Source: an uncultured Verrucomicrobiota bacterium (GTDB lineage: Bacteria > Verrucomicrobiota > Verrucomicrobiia > Opitutales > Seribacteraceae). From it: 64,000 nt of DNA. The stretch is taken from NCBI GenBank assembly GCA_902569115.1, contig CACFTI010000001.1, forward strand, positions 90,211 to 154,210. The letters are read 5' to 3'. Under the pieces are notes generated by a model. That model had not been told where the DNA came from, ran no database searches, and worked only from the letters and a program-made list of their open reading frames with translations. A program made the translations under genes and the position numbers. Of this stretch, positions 38,212 through 47,403 are shown one piece after another. Position 1 is the first letter of the stretch. Every line of letters starts with the position of its first letter.

Positions 38212-39417
38212 TTAAGGTAGAGGAGGAAGCGGAGGAAGATCGTCCGAAAGTGCACCACCTTCAGTACTTGGTAACGGAGGAAGGTCGTCCGAAAGTGCAC
38301 CACCTTCAGTACTTGGTAGCACCGGGAGATCAGGAAGAGCAGCATCTTGTAAGGGAAGCGCAGGAGCAGTATCGCTTTTCTCAGGAGAGGAGAAATCTGG
38401 CAACGGGGGTAAATTTTCACCGTCGTTAGTTTCAGGAGAATCAGGTAAGATTGGTAAAGCTATAGATTCATCAGACGGATCCGGCAATGTTGCTTGCTCT
38501 TCAACGGCGGTTTCTTCCATCAATTTTAAATTTGGTTCAAGATCATTAGTTGAATCTTGAGGTATGTCATCGCTTTCTACCAGAGCATCTCCTGAATTTT
38601 CCAAAATCGGAAGTACTAGTTCTTCGGACTGACCGGGAATCGTTTTTTCAACATTCTCATTTCCAACAGGTAATAATGGAGGAATAGAATCCTCCGTTGG
38701 TTGTGCAGGGGATGTTAGGATCTCGTCATCAGTAGCTACCTCTTCAATACTAACATCCTGTGCTTCAACTTCTTTAACTACCTCAATTGAAGAAGATTCC
38801 GATGATTTCAATTCAGTTGAATCTTCAGTAGTTTTGTCAAAACTGATGTCACTATTAAACTGTGTTCCATCTGACATCCATTTAGCTTCTTTCTCAGTTT
38901 TCACACCTTCTGAATAGGCAGTAACATACATTTTTTGGCCATTGGGCCACCAACGGGTGACTGTTCCATGCCATTTTCCATCTTTGTAATTTCTCTCATA
39001 CATCTTGGTACCGTTAGAAAACCATTTCATGGAAGTTCCATTTTTTCTTCCATTGAGCCAACTTTCATCGGAATATACATATTTCTGAGCCGAACCTTCA
39101 TCAATTAATATTATTCGGCCACTAAACGGTTCGGTTGAGAGTTTTTGAAAAAGCAATCCAAATTTAAGAGTAAAAAATTGATCAAATTCACTCTTGTTAA
39201 CCCTGAATGTATCATCAGAAATATTTGTGTCTTCCAAATCAATCTCAGACTGCATAATGCCACTATTTGAAGGAACCGTCCGATTGTAATAATTAGACTT
39301 TAAGATTTTTCCATGCCTTCTATGAGGGGTAGTAAGAGATGAAGTAGAATCACCTCTCAAGAAATCCACACCTGGGCATAAAAATAAAACTAATAAAAAT
39401 AAGGGTACTAATTTCAT
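38212..39417 (-). CDS. Exported MORN_2/YwqK-like protein with Pro-rich tail
   Basis: A 401-residue protein starting at ATG 39417 with signal peptide MKLVPLFLLVLFLCPG; the frame is open further upstream to 39516, but that part has no exported-protein logic. Residues about 95-190 carry MORN_2/YwqK-type repeats (WLNGRKNGTSMKWFSNGTKM, YKDGKWHGTVTRWWPNGQ, WMSDGTQF). The remaining half is acidic and Ser/Pro/Glu-rich and ends in a Pro-Leu tail with a 15-residue unit (LPPLPSTEGGALSDD) present twice. The YwqK name comes from a proposed antitoxin in databases, but no toxin is adjacent, so a cell-surface or periplasmic role is as likely. Related genes lie at 51474 and 62787. Confidence 0.7.
   Translation of the reverse strand: MKLVPLFLLVLFLCPGVDFLRGDSTSSLTTPHRRHGKILKSNYYNRTVPSNSGIMQSEIDLEDTNISDDTFRVNKSEFDQFFTLKFGLLFQKLSTEPFSGRIILIDEGSAQKYVYSDESWLNGRKNGTSMKWFSNGTKMYERNYKDGKWHGTVTRWWPNGQKMYVTAYSEGVKTEKEAKWMSDGTQFNSDISFDKTTEDSTELKSSESSSIEVVKEVEAQDVSIEEVATDDEILTSPAQPTEDSIPPLLPVGNENVEKTIPGQSEELVLPILENSGDALVESDDIPQDSTNDLEPNLKLMEETAVEEQATLPDPSDESIALPILPDSPETNDGENLPPLPDFSSPEKSDTAPALPLQDAALPDLPVLPSTEGGALSDDLPPLPSTEGGALSDDLPPLPPLP
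38231..38320. repeat. 45-bp tandem repeat, two copies, in a coding region
   Basis: Two adjacent 45-base units (38231-38275 and 38276-38320) differ at two positions near the unit ends. Each encodes 15 residues of the YwqK-like protein, so copy-number change keeps the frame. The preceding protein segment looks like a degraded third copy (DLPVLPSTEGG). Confidence 0.9.
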
Positions 39418-39517
39418 AGCAAGTAATGATTGATGATTTAAAAACTGAATGCAAGTTATAATACATTGCAGGTAATTTACTTTCCATCTTGATATAGCCC
39501 TTGCCAAAACCATCATA

Positions 39518-39547
39518 TTCGATCACAATCAATCTTTTTCGATCACA
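39518..39547 (+). promoter_or_regulatory. Direct repeat upstream of hppA
   Basis: TTCGATCACA occurs at 39518-39527 and again at 39538-39547, exactly 20 bases (two helical turns) apart and ending 41 bases before the hppA start. This spacing suits cooperative binding of an activator or repressor. The regulator is unknown. Confidence 0.4.
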
Positions 39548-39588
39548 CTTGATTGATATCGATACCTAATTAACAACAGCCCATAAGC

Positions 39589-41769
39589 ATGAATCTTGAA
39601 ACTTTGCTCTTAGTCATCCCAGCACTTGGCGTCCTTGCTCTTTTATTTACTTGGTGGAAAACACAAGAAATTAACGCGAGTCCTGAAGGTTCAGACCGAA
39701 TGTCCAAAATTGCTGCAAGTATCCAGGAAGGGGCCATGGCATTTCTCAAGGCCGAATACCGCATACTGGTAATCTTTGTAGCCGGAGTCGCCGCTCTCCT
39801 TTACTGGAGTGGTTCTAACAACGAAAATAGTCATGGCCTGGTTGCGGTTTCTTTTGCTGTCGGTGCTTTCTGTTCCGCCCTTGCCGGGTATTTGGGAATG
39901 AAAGTTGCAACAAAAGCAAATGTTAGAACGGCAAACGCAGCCAAAGATAGTTTAGGTAAAGCACTCGAAGTGGCATTTTCCGGAGGAGCTGTAATGGGCC
40001 TTGGAGTCGTTGGGCTTGGTATTCTAGGATTGGGCGGCCTCTTTTATCTTTTCGGTAACCATTTTGGAGCCTTTGAACCTCAAGCCTCTCTCGGAGTCAC
40101 GCTCTCTGTCTTAACTGGCTTTTCTTTTGGTGCCTCATCCATTGCACTTTTTGCACGGGTAGGTGGCGGAATTTACACAAAGGCGGCAGATGTTGGAGCA
40201 GATTTGGTTGGAAAAGTGGAGGCTGGTATTCCAGAAGACCACCCTCTTAATCCTGCCACAATCGCGGACAATGTTGGTGATAATGTCGGCGATGTAGCCG
40301 GAATGGGAGCTGATTTATTTGAATCCTATGTAGGATCAATGATAGGCACAATGGTTCTCGGTGCTGCTATGGTTGCCGGTGCTACCTCTTTCACAGATTT
40401 TCTTGGTGGACTATCACCTATTGTCCTACCCCTTATCCTGGGAGCAATTGGTATAGTTACCTCAATTTTTGGAACATTTTTGGTAAAAGTCAAAGATGGA
40501 GGAGACCCTCAAAAAGCCCTTAATACAGGTGAATTTGCTTCTTCCGCAATAATGATTGTTGCTTCCTATTTAGTAATAAATAAGTTTCTCCCAGAAACTT
40601 GGGTTTACAACGATATAACATACACGGCCATGGGTGTTTTCTGGGCAACTATCATTGGTCTCATCTCCGGTTTGGCTATTGGATTCATAACCGAATATTA
40701 CACCGGTACCAACAAAAAGCCGGTGCGGGCAATAGTCGAACAATCAGTCACTGGTTATGCTACAAACATTATCTCAGGGCTTGGAGTTGGAATGATTTCT
40801 ACAACTTTCCCTATTCTAATCTTGGCGGCTGCAGTCGTTGGTGCGTATGAATTGGCAGGACTCTACGGAATTGCAATTGCAGCTGTAGGTATGCTCTCTA
40901 ACACAGGAATTCAATTGGCCGTGGATGCTTACGGTCCTATTTCTGACAATGCAGGTGGAATTGCTGAAATGGCTGAACTTCCTCCCGAAGTTCGAAAAAG
41001 AACTGACAAACTCGATGCTGTTGGAAACACAACAGCCGCCATTGGAAAAGGCTTTGCCATCGGTTCTGCTGCCCTAACTGCACTTGCCTTGTTTGCCGCA
41101 TTTAAAGAAACCGCGGGCATTGATGTCATTGATGTTTCTGCCCCTAAGGTAATGGCAGGTTTATTCATCGGGGCAATGTTGCCTTTTCTATTCAGTGCTT
41201 TAGCCATGGGGGCAGTGGGCAGGGCTGCCATGTCCATGATTCAGGAAGTCAGGCGTCAGTTTCACAATATACCAGCACTAAAGAGTGCACTTGAAATCAT
41301 GAATCGTAATGATGGAAAGCCGACAAGTGAATGGACGGATGAAGAGAAAGCGAGTTTTGACGAAGCCATCGACGCAGCTGAGTACGGAAAGTGCGTGGAA
41401 ATTTCAACCCAATCCGCTATTAAGGAAATGGTAGCACCAGGTATGGTTGCTATCCTCACCCCCGTTGCAGTTGGATTCGGGGGAGGTGCAACAATGCTTG
41501 GTGGTGTTCTTGCCGGCGTTACAGCATCGGGAGTTCTACTCGCCCTTTTTCAATCCAATGCTGGAGGAGCTTGGGATAACGCCAAGAAAATGGTGGAGGA
41601 AGGATATGAAATCGATGGAGTTAAACACGGCAAAGGTTCTGATGTTCATAAAGCAGCCGTAGTTGGTGACACTGTTGGGGACCCCCTGAAGGATACATCT
41701 GGTCCGTCTTTAAATATCTTACTTAAGTTGATGTCAGTCGTAGCTTTGGTGCTTGCCCCTTTCATTTGA
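39589..41769 (+). CDS. hppA: Membrane-bound K+-dependent cation-pumping pyrophosphatase
   Basis: A 726-residue protein with about 16 membrane helices. The pyrophosphate-site motifs are [40 protein letters not shown] and [14 protein letters not shown]. The segment [10 protein letters not shown] (residues 479-488) has Ala483 and Gly486 where K+-independent enzymes carry Lys and Thr, so it belongs to the K+-dependent subfamily. That group contains both Na+ and H+ pumps, and the sequence alone does not settle which ion is moved here. It couples pyrophosphate hydrolysis to an ion gradient, which fits the presence of a pyrophosphate-linked ppdK at 57374. It is a single gene with a direct-repeat site upstream. 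Confidence 0.95.
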   Translation: MNLETLLLVIPALGVLALLFTWWKTQEINASPEGSDRMSKIAASIQEGAMAFLKAEYRILVIFVAGVAALLYWSGSNNENSHGLVAVSFAVGAFCSALAGYLGMKVATKANVRTANAAKDSLGKALEVAFSGGAVMGLGVVGLGILGLGGLFYLFGNHFGAFEPQASLGVTLSVLTGFSFGASSIALFARVGGGIYTKAADVGADLVGKVEAGIPEDHPLNPATIADNVGDNVGDVAGMGADLFESYVGSMIGTMVLGAAMVAGATSFTDFLGGLSPIVLPLILGAIGIVTSIFGTFLVKVKDGGDPQKALNTGEFASSAIMIVASYLVINKFLPETWVYNDITYTAMGVFWATIIGLISGLAIGFITEYYTGTNKKPVRAIVEQSVTGYATNIISGLGVGMISTTFPILILAAAVVGAYELAGLYGIAIAAVGMLSNTGIQLAVDAYGPISDNAGGIAEMAELPPEVRKRTDKLDAVGNTTAAIGKGFAIGSAALTALALFAAFKETAGIDVIDVSAPKVMAGLFIGAMLPFLFSALAMGAVGRAAMSMIQEVRRQFHNIPALKSALEIMNRNDGKPTSEWTDEEKASFDEAIDAAEYGKCVEISTQSAIKEMVAPGMVAILTPVAVGFGGGATMLGGVLAGVTASGVLLALFQSNAGGAWDNAKKMVEEGYEIDGVKHGKGSDVHKAAVVGDTVGDPLKDTSGPSLNILLKLMSVVALVLAPFI

Positions 41770-41788
41770 TAAGAGCGGAATTATTAGC

Positions 41789-42454
41789 CTACGATTTTTC
41801 AACGACTTCGGCAAATTGCTTTCGCTCAAATCTGTCTAGCTTATAATAAGCGGTACCCGCTACCAACACATCTACACCTGAGTCTAAACAAGGTTTGACA
41901 TGATCGGGTCCAACTCCCCCATCGACTTCAATTAAAAAATTTAAATTTTGTTTTTTTCTAATTTCGGATATCTCTTCTGTTTTCGATAGAACTTCGTGAA
42001 TGAATTTCTGTCCACCAAACCCAGGGAATACAGTCATAAATAAAACCAGATCAACCTGATCTAAAAGTGGGATAAGACCATTGATTGGGGTATCAGGATT
42101 AATCACAATCCCATTCTTAATCCCAGCTTGCCTTATTTTACTCAAAGCAGCTGAGTGATCATAGTCTGGTTCTAAATGAATACTTATGAGATCAGCTCCT
42201 GCTTTAATGAAAGGATCAATGTAACGATCTGGTTGCTCTAGCATCAGATGGACATCAAAGAATATAGAAGAATGACTTCTAAGATCGGCAACTGTTTGAG
42301 GTCCAAAACTAAGATTGGGCACAAAGTGTCCATCCATAATATCTAAATGTATCCACTCCCTTCCATCACTTTCAGCAATTTGCAAGGAATCAGCTAAGTT
42401 TGCATGATTTCCAGCTAGGATTGATGGAGCTAATCTTTTAATTCTATCACTCAT
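41789..42454 (-). CDS. rpe: Ribulose-phosphate 3-epimerase
   Basis: A 221-residue TIM-barrel enzyme of normal length that interconverts ribulose 5-phosphate and xylulose 5-phosphate. It has the start LAPSILAGNHANLADSL, metal-site strands WIHLDIMDGHFVPNLSFGP and FDVHLMLEQP, the MTVFPGFGGQKF loop, and IEVDGGVGPD. The start lies within the end of the LptE-like gene (8-base overlap), so it is the last gene of the envelope run uppP to rpe. There are 19 bases to the convergent hppA stop. Confidence 0.96.
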   Translation of the reverse strand: MSDRIKRLAPSILAGNHANLADSLQIAESDGREWIHLDIMDGHFVPNLSFGPQTVADLRSHSSIFFDVHLMLEQPDRYIDPFIKAGADLISIHLEPDYDHSAALSKIRQAGIKNGIVINPDTPINGLIPLLDQVDLVLFMTVFPGFGGQKFIHEVLSKTEEISEIRKKQNLNFLIEVDGGVGPDHVKPCLDSGVDVLVAGTAYYKLDRFERKQFAEVVEKS

Positions 42455-42977
42455 TTTGCGAAATACTTATATCATTAATTAAGAAAAATCTAATTTGCCG
42501 AGAAAAGTTTTCTGCAATCTCTAAAAAGGCCTTATCATTTGATGCTTTTACATTTTCACCAAGTTTAATGGATGGCGAACTTGCAGTCACGGATTTGCTG
42601 TAAGAATAAAAATTGGGTTTCTTATAACTGACTTTCACATCTAACGAAATTTGATTACTCAATGATTTCGCGATGAGAGGATCATCGTCAAAGGCTATAC
42701 CTTGTTTTTTCGAAAAATTTTTGACGGTTAAAAATAAATCTAAATTACTCTGAGAAGAGGATTCCACCAATTCAAAATTACCAGTCATAATCAATTCTTC
42801 TTTTAATTTTCTTTTTAGAAGAATGCCAAACCTTGGAGCAAAAGACTCGTTTACTACTCTAATGTAAATTTTATCGTGAAGACCTTTAGGATTTGATGGC
42901 CGGTAGCTACAACTAAATGAGAATAAAGCAAATAGAAAGATAGTAATCTTGCTGAAGATGGAAATACACAGCTTCAA
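42447..42977 (-). CDS. LptE-like outer-membrane lipoprotein
   Basis: A 176-residue lipoprotein. The signal peptide with lipobox FSFSC gives an acylated Cys23, followed directly by SYRPSNPKGL. The mature part has the LptE-type pattern: a strand with IYIRVVNESFAPRFGILLKR, LKEELIMTGNFELVESS, then DLFLTVKNFSKKQGIAFDDD. In the Lpt machine LptE plugs LptD and helps place LPS in the outer leaflet. The family is very divergent, so the call rests on fold pattern and on the neighbouring BamD-like gene, one base away. It supports an outer membrane in this organism. Confidence 0.6.
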   Translation of the reverse strand: MKLCISIFSKITIFLFALFSFSCSYRPSNPKGLHDKIYIRVVNESFAPRFGILLKRKLKEELIMTGNFELVESSSQSNLDLFLTVKNFSKKQGIAFDDDPLIAKSLSNQISLDVKVSYKKPNFYSYSKSVTASSPSIKLGENVKASNDKAFLEIAENFSRQIRFFLINDISISQNE

Positions 42978-42978
42978 A

Positions 42979-44061
42979 TTAATTTTGAAAATTCTGAATT
43001 AGTTCTTCTGCCTCACGAGCGGCCTGGGATTCTGGGGCAATAGTAATTGCCTCATTGTAAAACTGAGTTGCGGGTAGATTCCCAAGTTCTCGCCATCTTG
43101 TAATAAAATATTTTCCATAATTCTCTACATACTTACCCACTTCAAGTTTACTTCTAGATAAAGTTGATCTCATTTTTGAGCGTCCTTTTTCTGCCAATTC
43201 TTTTCTCGTCTTGAAACTATCAATTCTTGCTAAATAATCTTTTGAAGATTCATGCCTATCCTTCACAGGTGGAAGTTTGTAGAGAATCAAGTAATCTTCG
43301 TAAAAGTTTAATGCTTTAAGTGTTGCCCCTTGATCATAATTGGGGCCAGAAACTAAATCTTCATATATTTGAGCAAGTTGAAAATATGCCTTTTCAGAAA
43401 GAAAATGATCCGGATAAAGATTAATTAGTCTCTCAAGTGCATCAATTGCTTCCTCTTCTTTGTTATCTTTGATCGAGATTTCTGCTAATATCATTAATGC
43501 ACGGGGAGCATACTTTGGGCCTCTTGCTATTTCTACAATCTCATTGAACCTTAAACGATCCTGGCTTCCGGAGCGAAAGCGAGGAATGACCCCCCACTTT
43601 TTAGGAAGCTTTTCGCGGGCTAATTTTTCAGAAATATTGAGAAGGTAATCAGCAATTACTTCAAAGTCATAATCGGTATATGCTTTGGCGATTAATTTAA
43701 GATGGCTGAAAGATTTACTCCAATCTCCTTTTTCTTCCCTAATTTTTGCTGCTCGGAGTAATGATTCTGGCCCTATTTTAATTTCTTTAGAATCAATCAC
43801 AACGACCGCGTCAGATCGTCTTTTAGAAAACTTCTCATACAGAGATAATGCTTTTCCAATATCTCCTTTCTTTTGGAAATAGAATGCGTCTTCAAACCAT
43901 TTTTTCGCATCGTAATCACTGTAAGGCTTTCGGTTTTTAATAAAAAAACCAGTCCCTGAAAATAAGTATTCCTCCTTTTCAGTCGTATTGCGTGGCGGTC
44001 CTTTTTGTGAAAAAAGAGATGACCATAATGCAAAAAATAATGTAATTTTTAGTATTTTCAC
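42979..44061 (-). CDS. BamD-like exported TPR protein
   Basis: A 360-residue protein with a signal peptide if read from GTG 44061 (MKILKITLFFALWSSLFSQ), eight bases after the fabH stop. A longer reading from ATG 44097 or 44163 would overlap fabH and put a non-signal stretch in front, so GTG is preferred. TPR units include WFEDAFYFQKKGDIGKALSL, APRALMILAEISIKDNKEEE and KAYFQLAQIYEDLV, with the long-spaced layout of BamD (outer-membrane protein assembly factor). There is no lipobox Cys, which BamD normally has, so it may be a soluble periplasmic relative. It sits in a run with LptE-like, fabH and plsX genes. Confidence 0.6.
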   Translation of the reverse strand: MKILKITLFFALWSSLFSQKGPPRNTTEKEEYLFSGTGFFIKNRKPYSDYDAKKWFEDAFYFQKKGDIGKALSLYEKFSKRRSDAVVVIDSKEIKIGPESLLRAAKIREEKGDWSKSFSHLKLIAKAYTDYDFEVIADYLLNISEKLAREKLPKKWGVIPRFRSGSQDRLRFNEIVEIARGPKYAPRALMILAEISIKDNKEEEAIDALERLINLYPDHFLSEKAYFQLAQIYEDLVSGPNYDQGATLKALNFYEDYLILYKLPPVKDRHESSKDYLARIDSFKTRKELAEKGRSKMRSTLSRSKLEVGKYVENYGKYFITRWRELGNLPATQFYNEAITIAPESQAAREAEELIQNFQN

Positions 44062-44069
44062 TTCAAAAT

Positions 44070-45047
44070 TTAGAATCGAATAAGAGTTGCTGACCATGTC
44101 AAGCCTGCACCAAAAGCAACCAAGACACCTATTTCTCCTTTGCGAAAAAGGCCTCTTTGGCAAGCTTCATCGAAAGCAATCGGTATGGAAGCAGCAGATG
44201 TGTTCCCATGACGATCAAGATTACAGAAAAATTTCTCGAGAGGAATTTCTAACCTCTGTGCCATACTTTCCACGATACGAACATTCGCCTGGTGTGGTAT
44301 AACATGATCTACATCCTGTGTTTCCAAGCCGTTTGCTTTTAGTAATTCTCTGGTCGCTTTTTCCATTACCCTAACGGCCGACTTGAAAATTTCCTTCCCA
44401 TTCATTTTTAGGAAGTGCTCACGGTTCTCAATTGATGCAATAGATGCGGGCTGCTTGGAACCTCCTGCAGGTTGGTGAAGTAGGCTCGGATTCGACCCGT
44501 CTGCTCCCGAACGGAATCCTACCAGGTTGGGACCAACACCTTCGGTCATAATGATTGCGGCTCCAGCTCCATCACCAAATAAGACGCATGTTGTGCGATC
44601 TTCCCAGTCCAGTATTGATGACATCTTTTCTGCCCCGATCACGAGAGCACATTTATAGCGACCTGAAGCAAGCATCCCGTCAGCTACATCCAGCGAATAA
44701 AGAAAGCCGGAACAGGCAGCTTCAAGATCAAAGCAAGCAACCTTACCCAAACCTAATTTGTGTTGCAGGATACATGCAGTGGAAGGAAAAGCCATGTCTG
44801 GTGTGATTGTCGCAACAATCACAAGATCAATTTGATCCGTCTGGATTTGAGCAGCTTCAATCGCTTTTCGTGCAGCGTTAAGTGCTAGTTCACTAGTAGG
44901 CTGATCGGAAGCAGCAATTCTTCTTTCCCTAATCCCTGTACGAGTGCGTATCCAATCATCTGAAGTTTCTACTTTTAGGCTAAGTTCTTTATTATCTAAG
45001 ATTTTTTCAGGCACATAAGAGCCAATTCCTCTAAGAATACTCTTCAT
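44070..45047 (-). CDS. fabH: 3-oxoacyl-ACP synthase III (KAS III)
   Basis: A 325-residue enzyme that starts fatty-acid synthesis by joining acetyl-CoA (or a branched primer) with malonyl-ACP. The nucleophile Cys112 is in DLEAACSGFLYSLD; the His is in HVIPHQANVRIVE and the Asn in RHGNTSAASIP, giving the complete Cys-His-Asn triad. The usual phenylalanine/branched-chain pocket residue cannot be judged by eye. It is preceded by plsX (33 bases), the typical rpmF-plsX-fabH order of lipid operons. Confidence 0.97.
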   Translation of the reverse strand: MKSILRGIGSYVPEKILDNKELSLKVETSDDWIRTRTGIRERRIAASDQPTSELALNAARKAIEAAQIQTDQIDLVIVATITPDMAFPSTACILQHKLGLGKVACFDLEAACSGFLYSLDVADGMLASGRYKCALVIGAEKMSSILDWEDRTTCVLFGDGAGAAIIMTEGVGPNLVGFRSGADGSNPSLLHQPAGGSKQPASIASIENREHFLKMNGKEIFKSAVRVMEKATRELLKANGLETQDVDHVIPHQANVRIVESMAQRLEIPLEKFFCNLDRHGNTSAASIPIAFDEACQRGLFRKGEIGVLVAFGAGLTWSATLIRF

Positions 45048-45080
45048 GAAACCTGCAAATTTAATTTCATTTACGAGGCT

Positions 45081-46145
45081 TTAGGCACCAACTAGCGGTT
45101 CAGGACGAAAAATTTCATTAGCTTCCTTAACATCTAGCGCCATCTGGGAAAGCATATCGTGCTGTACTAAATCAAGTGCAATTTTAACTGCACCACTCAC
45201 GTGATTTCGATTCGATGATCCATGAGCCTTGATCACATTTTGAGTAAGCCCAAGTAATGGAGCACCACCAAACTGCTCAGGGTTTATTCTTTGCTTCAGA
45301 CTTTTAAATGCACCCTTAGAAAGTAATGCACCTGTTTTACGCAAGGCATTTCGTCTAAGCTCTTCATCCAAGAAGGTACTGATCAATTTACTAAGTGACT
45401 CGCAAGCCTTTAGAACAATATTGCCCACAAACCCATCACAAACAACGACATCAACGGCATTTTCAAAAATCTGAAATCCTTCAATTAAACCGCTGTAGTT
45501 GATTATGCTACCATCTATATCCTTTAGCATCTCGTGAGTCTCATTTATCATTTCATTCCCCTTACCCTCCTCAGTACCAATGGTTAACAAACCTACCTTT
45601 GGCCTTACGAGACCCAAAGCAACCCTGGCATAGTTTGAACCAAGAATGGCATTTTGGGCAATATGATAAGGCTTTGCATGGGGGTTGGCACCCGCATCCA
45701 AAAGCGTGAAATATCTTTCCCGACCCGGCCATATGGTACACAGAGCAGGTCTTTCGACGCCCTCCAATGTGCGTAACCGAATTGTACTACCAGCCATAAG
45801 GCAGCCCGTGTTACCACAACTAAGAAGAGCTTGTGCCTCTTGCTCTTTGACGCTTTGTAAGGCAAGCGCCATGGAGGAATTCTTCTTTCCTTTGATACCA
45901 GCTATAGGTTTTTCATCCATTCCCACGATCTCTGGTGCATGGCGGATTTCAATTTGACCAGAATCAAAATTATCGAAAGTAGAGAAGTGTCTTTCGATTA
46001 CATCCTCTTGGCCAAATAAAAGAAAACGAGTCCCACGAGGCGAAACATCCAAGGATTGAGAAATGCCTGCTATAACTTCTTTGGGGCCATGATCGCTTCC
46101 CATTACATCGACTGCTAGAGTCACTTTCGCCTCGGTAGCGTCCAT
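45081..46145 (-). CDS. plsX: Phosphate acyltransferase PlsX
   Basis: A 354-residue enzyme that converts acyl-ACP to acyl-phosphate for phospholipid synthesis at the membrane. Motifs are TLAVDVMGSDHGPKEVIAGI, ALLSCGNTGCLMAGS, LDAGANPHAKPYHI and VVCDGFVGNIVLKACES. Start ATG 46145 lies 19 bases after the rpmF stop. The rpmF-plsX-fabH order is the common bacterial arrangement, linking lipid synthesis to ribosome production. Confidence 0.97.
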   Translation of the reverse strand: MDATEAKVTLAVDVMGSDHGPKEVIAGISQSLDVSPRGTRFLLFGQEDVIERHFSTFDNFDSGQIEIRHAPEIVGMDEKPIAGIKGKKNSSMALALQSVKEQEAQALLSCGNTGCLMAGSTIRLRTLEGVERPALCTIWPGRERYFTLLDAGANPHAKPYHIAQNAILGSNYARVALGLVRPKVGLLTIGTEEGKGNEMINETHEMLKDIDGSIINYSGLIEGFQIFENAVDVVVCDGFVGNIVLKACESLSKLISTFLDEELRRNALRKTGALLSKGAFKSLKQRINPEQFGGAPLLGLTQNVIKAHGSSNRNHVSGAVKIALDLVQHDMLSQMALDVKEANEIFRPEPLVGA

Positions 46146-46164
46146 GCCGAAGCTGTCTTAAGGT

Positions 46165-46341
46165 CTAGACTTCTAGATCAAGGACTTGCTTACCCCGATA
46201 CTGTCCAGTTTCAGGATTTACCCGATGAGAGCGAGAAAATGTTCCGTCCGGTTCTTTGATAAGAAGTGGTGCTTCAAAGCGGTTTGCACCTCTACGTTTG
46301 CGACTTCTTTGTTTTGACTGTTTTCTTTTAGGTTGTCCCAT
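46165..46341 (-). CDS. rpmF: 50S ribosomal protein L32
   Basis: A 58-residue basic protein read from ATG 46341 to TAG 46165. It opens with MGQPKRKQSKQRSRKRRGAN, the short L32 N-terminus rich in Lys/Arg, and continues with HRVNPETGQYRGKQVL, which fits the L32 C-terminal part. There are no zinc-binding cysteine pairs, so it is the cysteine-free form. It sits immediately before plsX on the same strand, its classic place. Confidence 0.93.
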   Translation of the reverse strand: MGQPKRKQSKQRSRKRRGANRFEAPLLIKEPDGTFSRSHRVNPETGQYRGKQVLDLEV

Positions 46342-46392
46342 GATCTCTACAATAGTTAATGCGTCGAAATCGTCAAGGTTAGAGAAATCATT

Positions 46393-47340
46393 CTATCGAG
46401 TAAGAAAAATCGAAAATACTATTATTGATAAAATGATTCTGTAGATAACAAATACGCCCAAACCTTTTCTGGTCAAATACCCGACTAGCCAAAAGACCGA
46501 TATACCCGCAAACAATCCTGCAACTATACAGCCTAAAACTACCGGTCCAAATGTGAGATATTGATTCATTGCTTCCCATTTGGTGACGCACTTATACCCA
46601 GCAGCTGCCGTTAAAGTAATCAACCCCAAGAGAAAACTGAATTCAGCAGCATGAACTCGGCTCAGGCCAACAATATAGCCACCAACAATAGTCATCATGG
46701 ATCGACTAGTGCCAGGCCACATCGCAACGCATTGCAGAAACCCAATCAATAAAGAAGAGCCGAGAGTTAAATCCTCCAAAGATTTTTCAGTTGAATTCGC
46801 CCTCCCTCTTTCCATCGATTTTTTCCGCTTTTCAGCCCATGCCATGAACAGGCCCCCGGCAAACAAGGCAATCGCAACAGGCAATAGACCGAAAAGATAA
46901 CTTTCAATTAAATCATCAAGTAGAAGCCCCAAAAAAGCGGCAGGTAAAAAAGCTAAAACTAAATTAATCAAAAGTTTCCTGCCTGAAGGATTCATTCCTA
47001 AAATTCCCAAGACCATAGACCATACTTGCGATCTGTATATCAATGCCACTGCTAGAATAGCCCCACCCTGAATGACAATGAGATAGGCATTAATCGCTTC
47101 TTTTTTGTTCTCTGAAGAAGATTCATTTTCCAAAATCTCACTTGCAATTATGAGATGTCCGGTCGAAGAAATGGGCAAAAATTCAGTTACCCCTTCGATT
47201 ATACCATAAATCGTCGCATCCACATAATCCAAGGCCACAGTCTCCGTTTCTCTTTCAATTTGTGAAGATAAAGGTTCTTCGGTTGATAAAAGAATTGAAG
47301 GAAAAAGAAAAAGAAAGAAAAAGGTTTGGCGAATAGGCAT
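46393..47340 (-). CDS. uppP: Undecaprenyl-diphosphatase UppP (BacA)
   Basis: A 315-residue membrane phosphatase that recycles the undecaprenyl carrier of cell-wall synthesis. The catalytic motifs are GIIEGVTEFLPISSTGHLII and PGTSRSMMTIVGGYIVGLSR. Compared with E. coli BacA (about 270 residues) it has an extra N-terminus of about 39 residues including a signal-peptide-like stretch (TFFFLFLFPSILLS). An internal GTG at 47223 would give the standard length (MDATIYGIIEG), so the true start is uncertain. The divergent trpD starts 63 bases away. Confidence 0.95.
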   Translation of the reverse strand: MPIRQTFFFLFLFPSILLSTEEPLSSQIERETETVALDYVDATIYGIIEGVTEFLPISSTGHLIIASEILENESSSENKKEAINAYLIVIQGGAILAVALIYRSQVWSMVLGILGMNPSGRKLLINLVLAFLPAAFLGLLLDDLIESYLFGLLPVAIALFAGGLFMAWAEKRKKSMERGRANSTEKSLEDLTLGSSLLIGFLQCVAMWPGTSRSMMTIVGGYIVGLSRVHAAEFSFLLGLITLTAAAGYKCVTKWEAMNQYLTFGPVVLGCIVAGLFAGISVFWLVGYLTRKGLGVFVIYRIILSIIVFSIFLTR

Positions 47341-47403
47341 GAATAGTTCTTAAAAAGAAACAAGAATTTAACCATCATTATTTCACACTCAATTGCATAG
47401 TCA

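Noticed and set aside
38231..38320. Possible CRISPR-like repeat
   Set aside because: The two copies are directly adjacent with no spacers and stay in frame inside a coding region, so this is a coding tandem repeat.
38187..38429. Small + strand frame with repeats (EEDRPKVHHLQYL-type)
   Set aside because: It is the antisense reading of the 45-bp repeat at the end of the YwqK-like gene and has no independent support.
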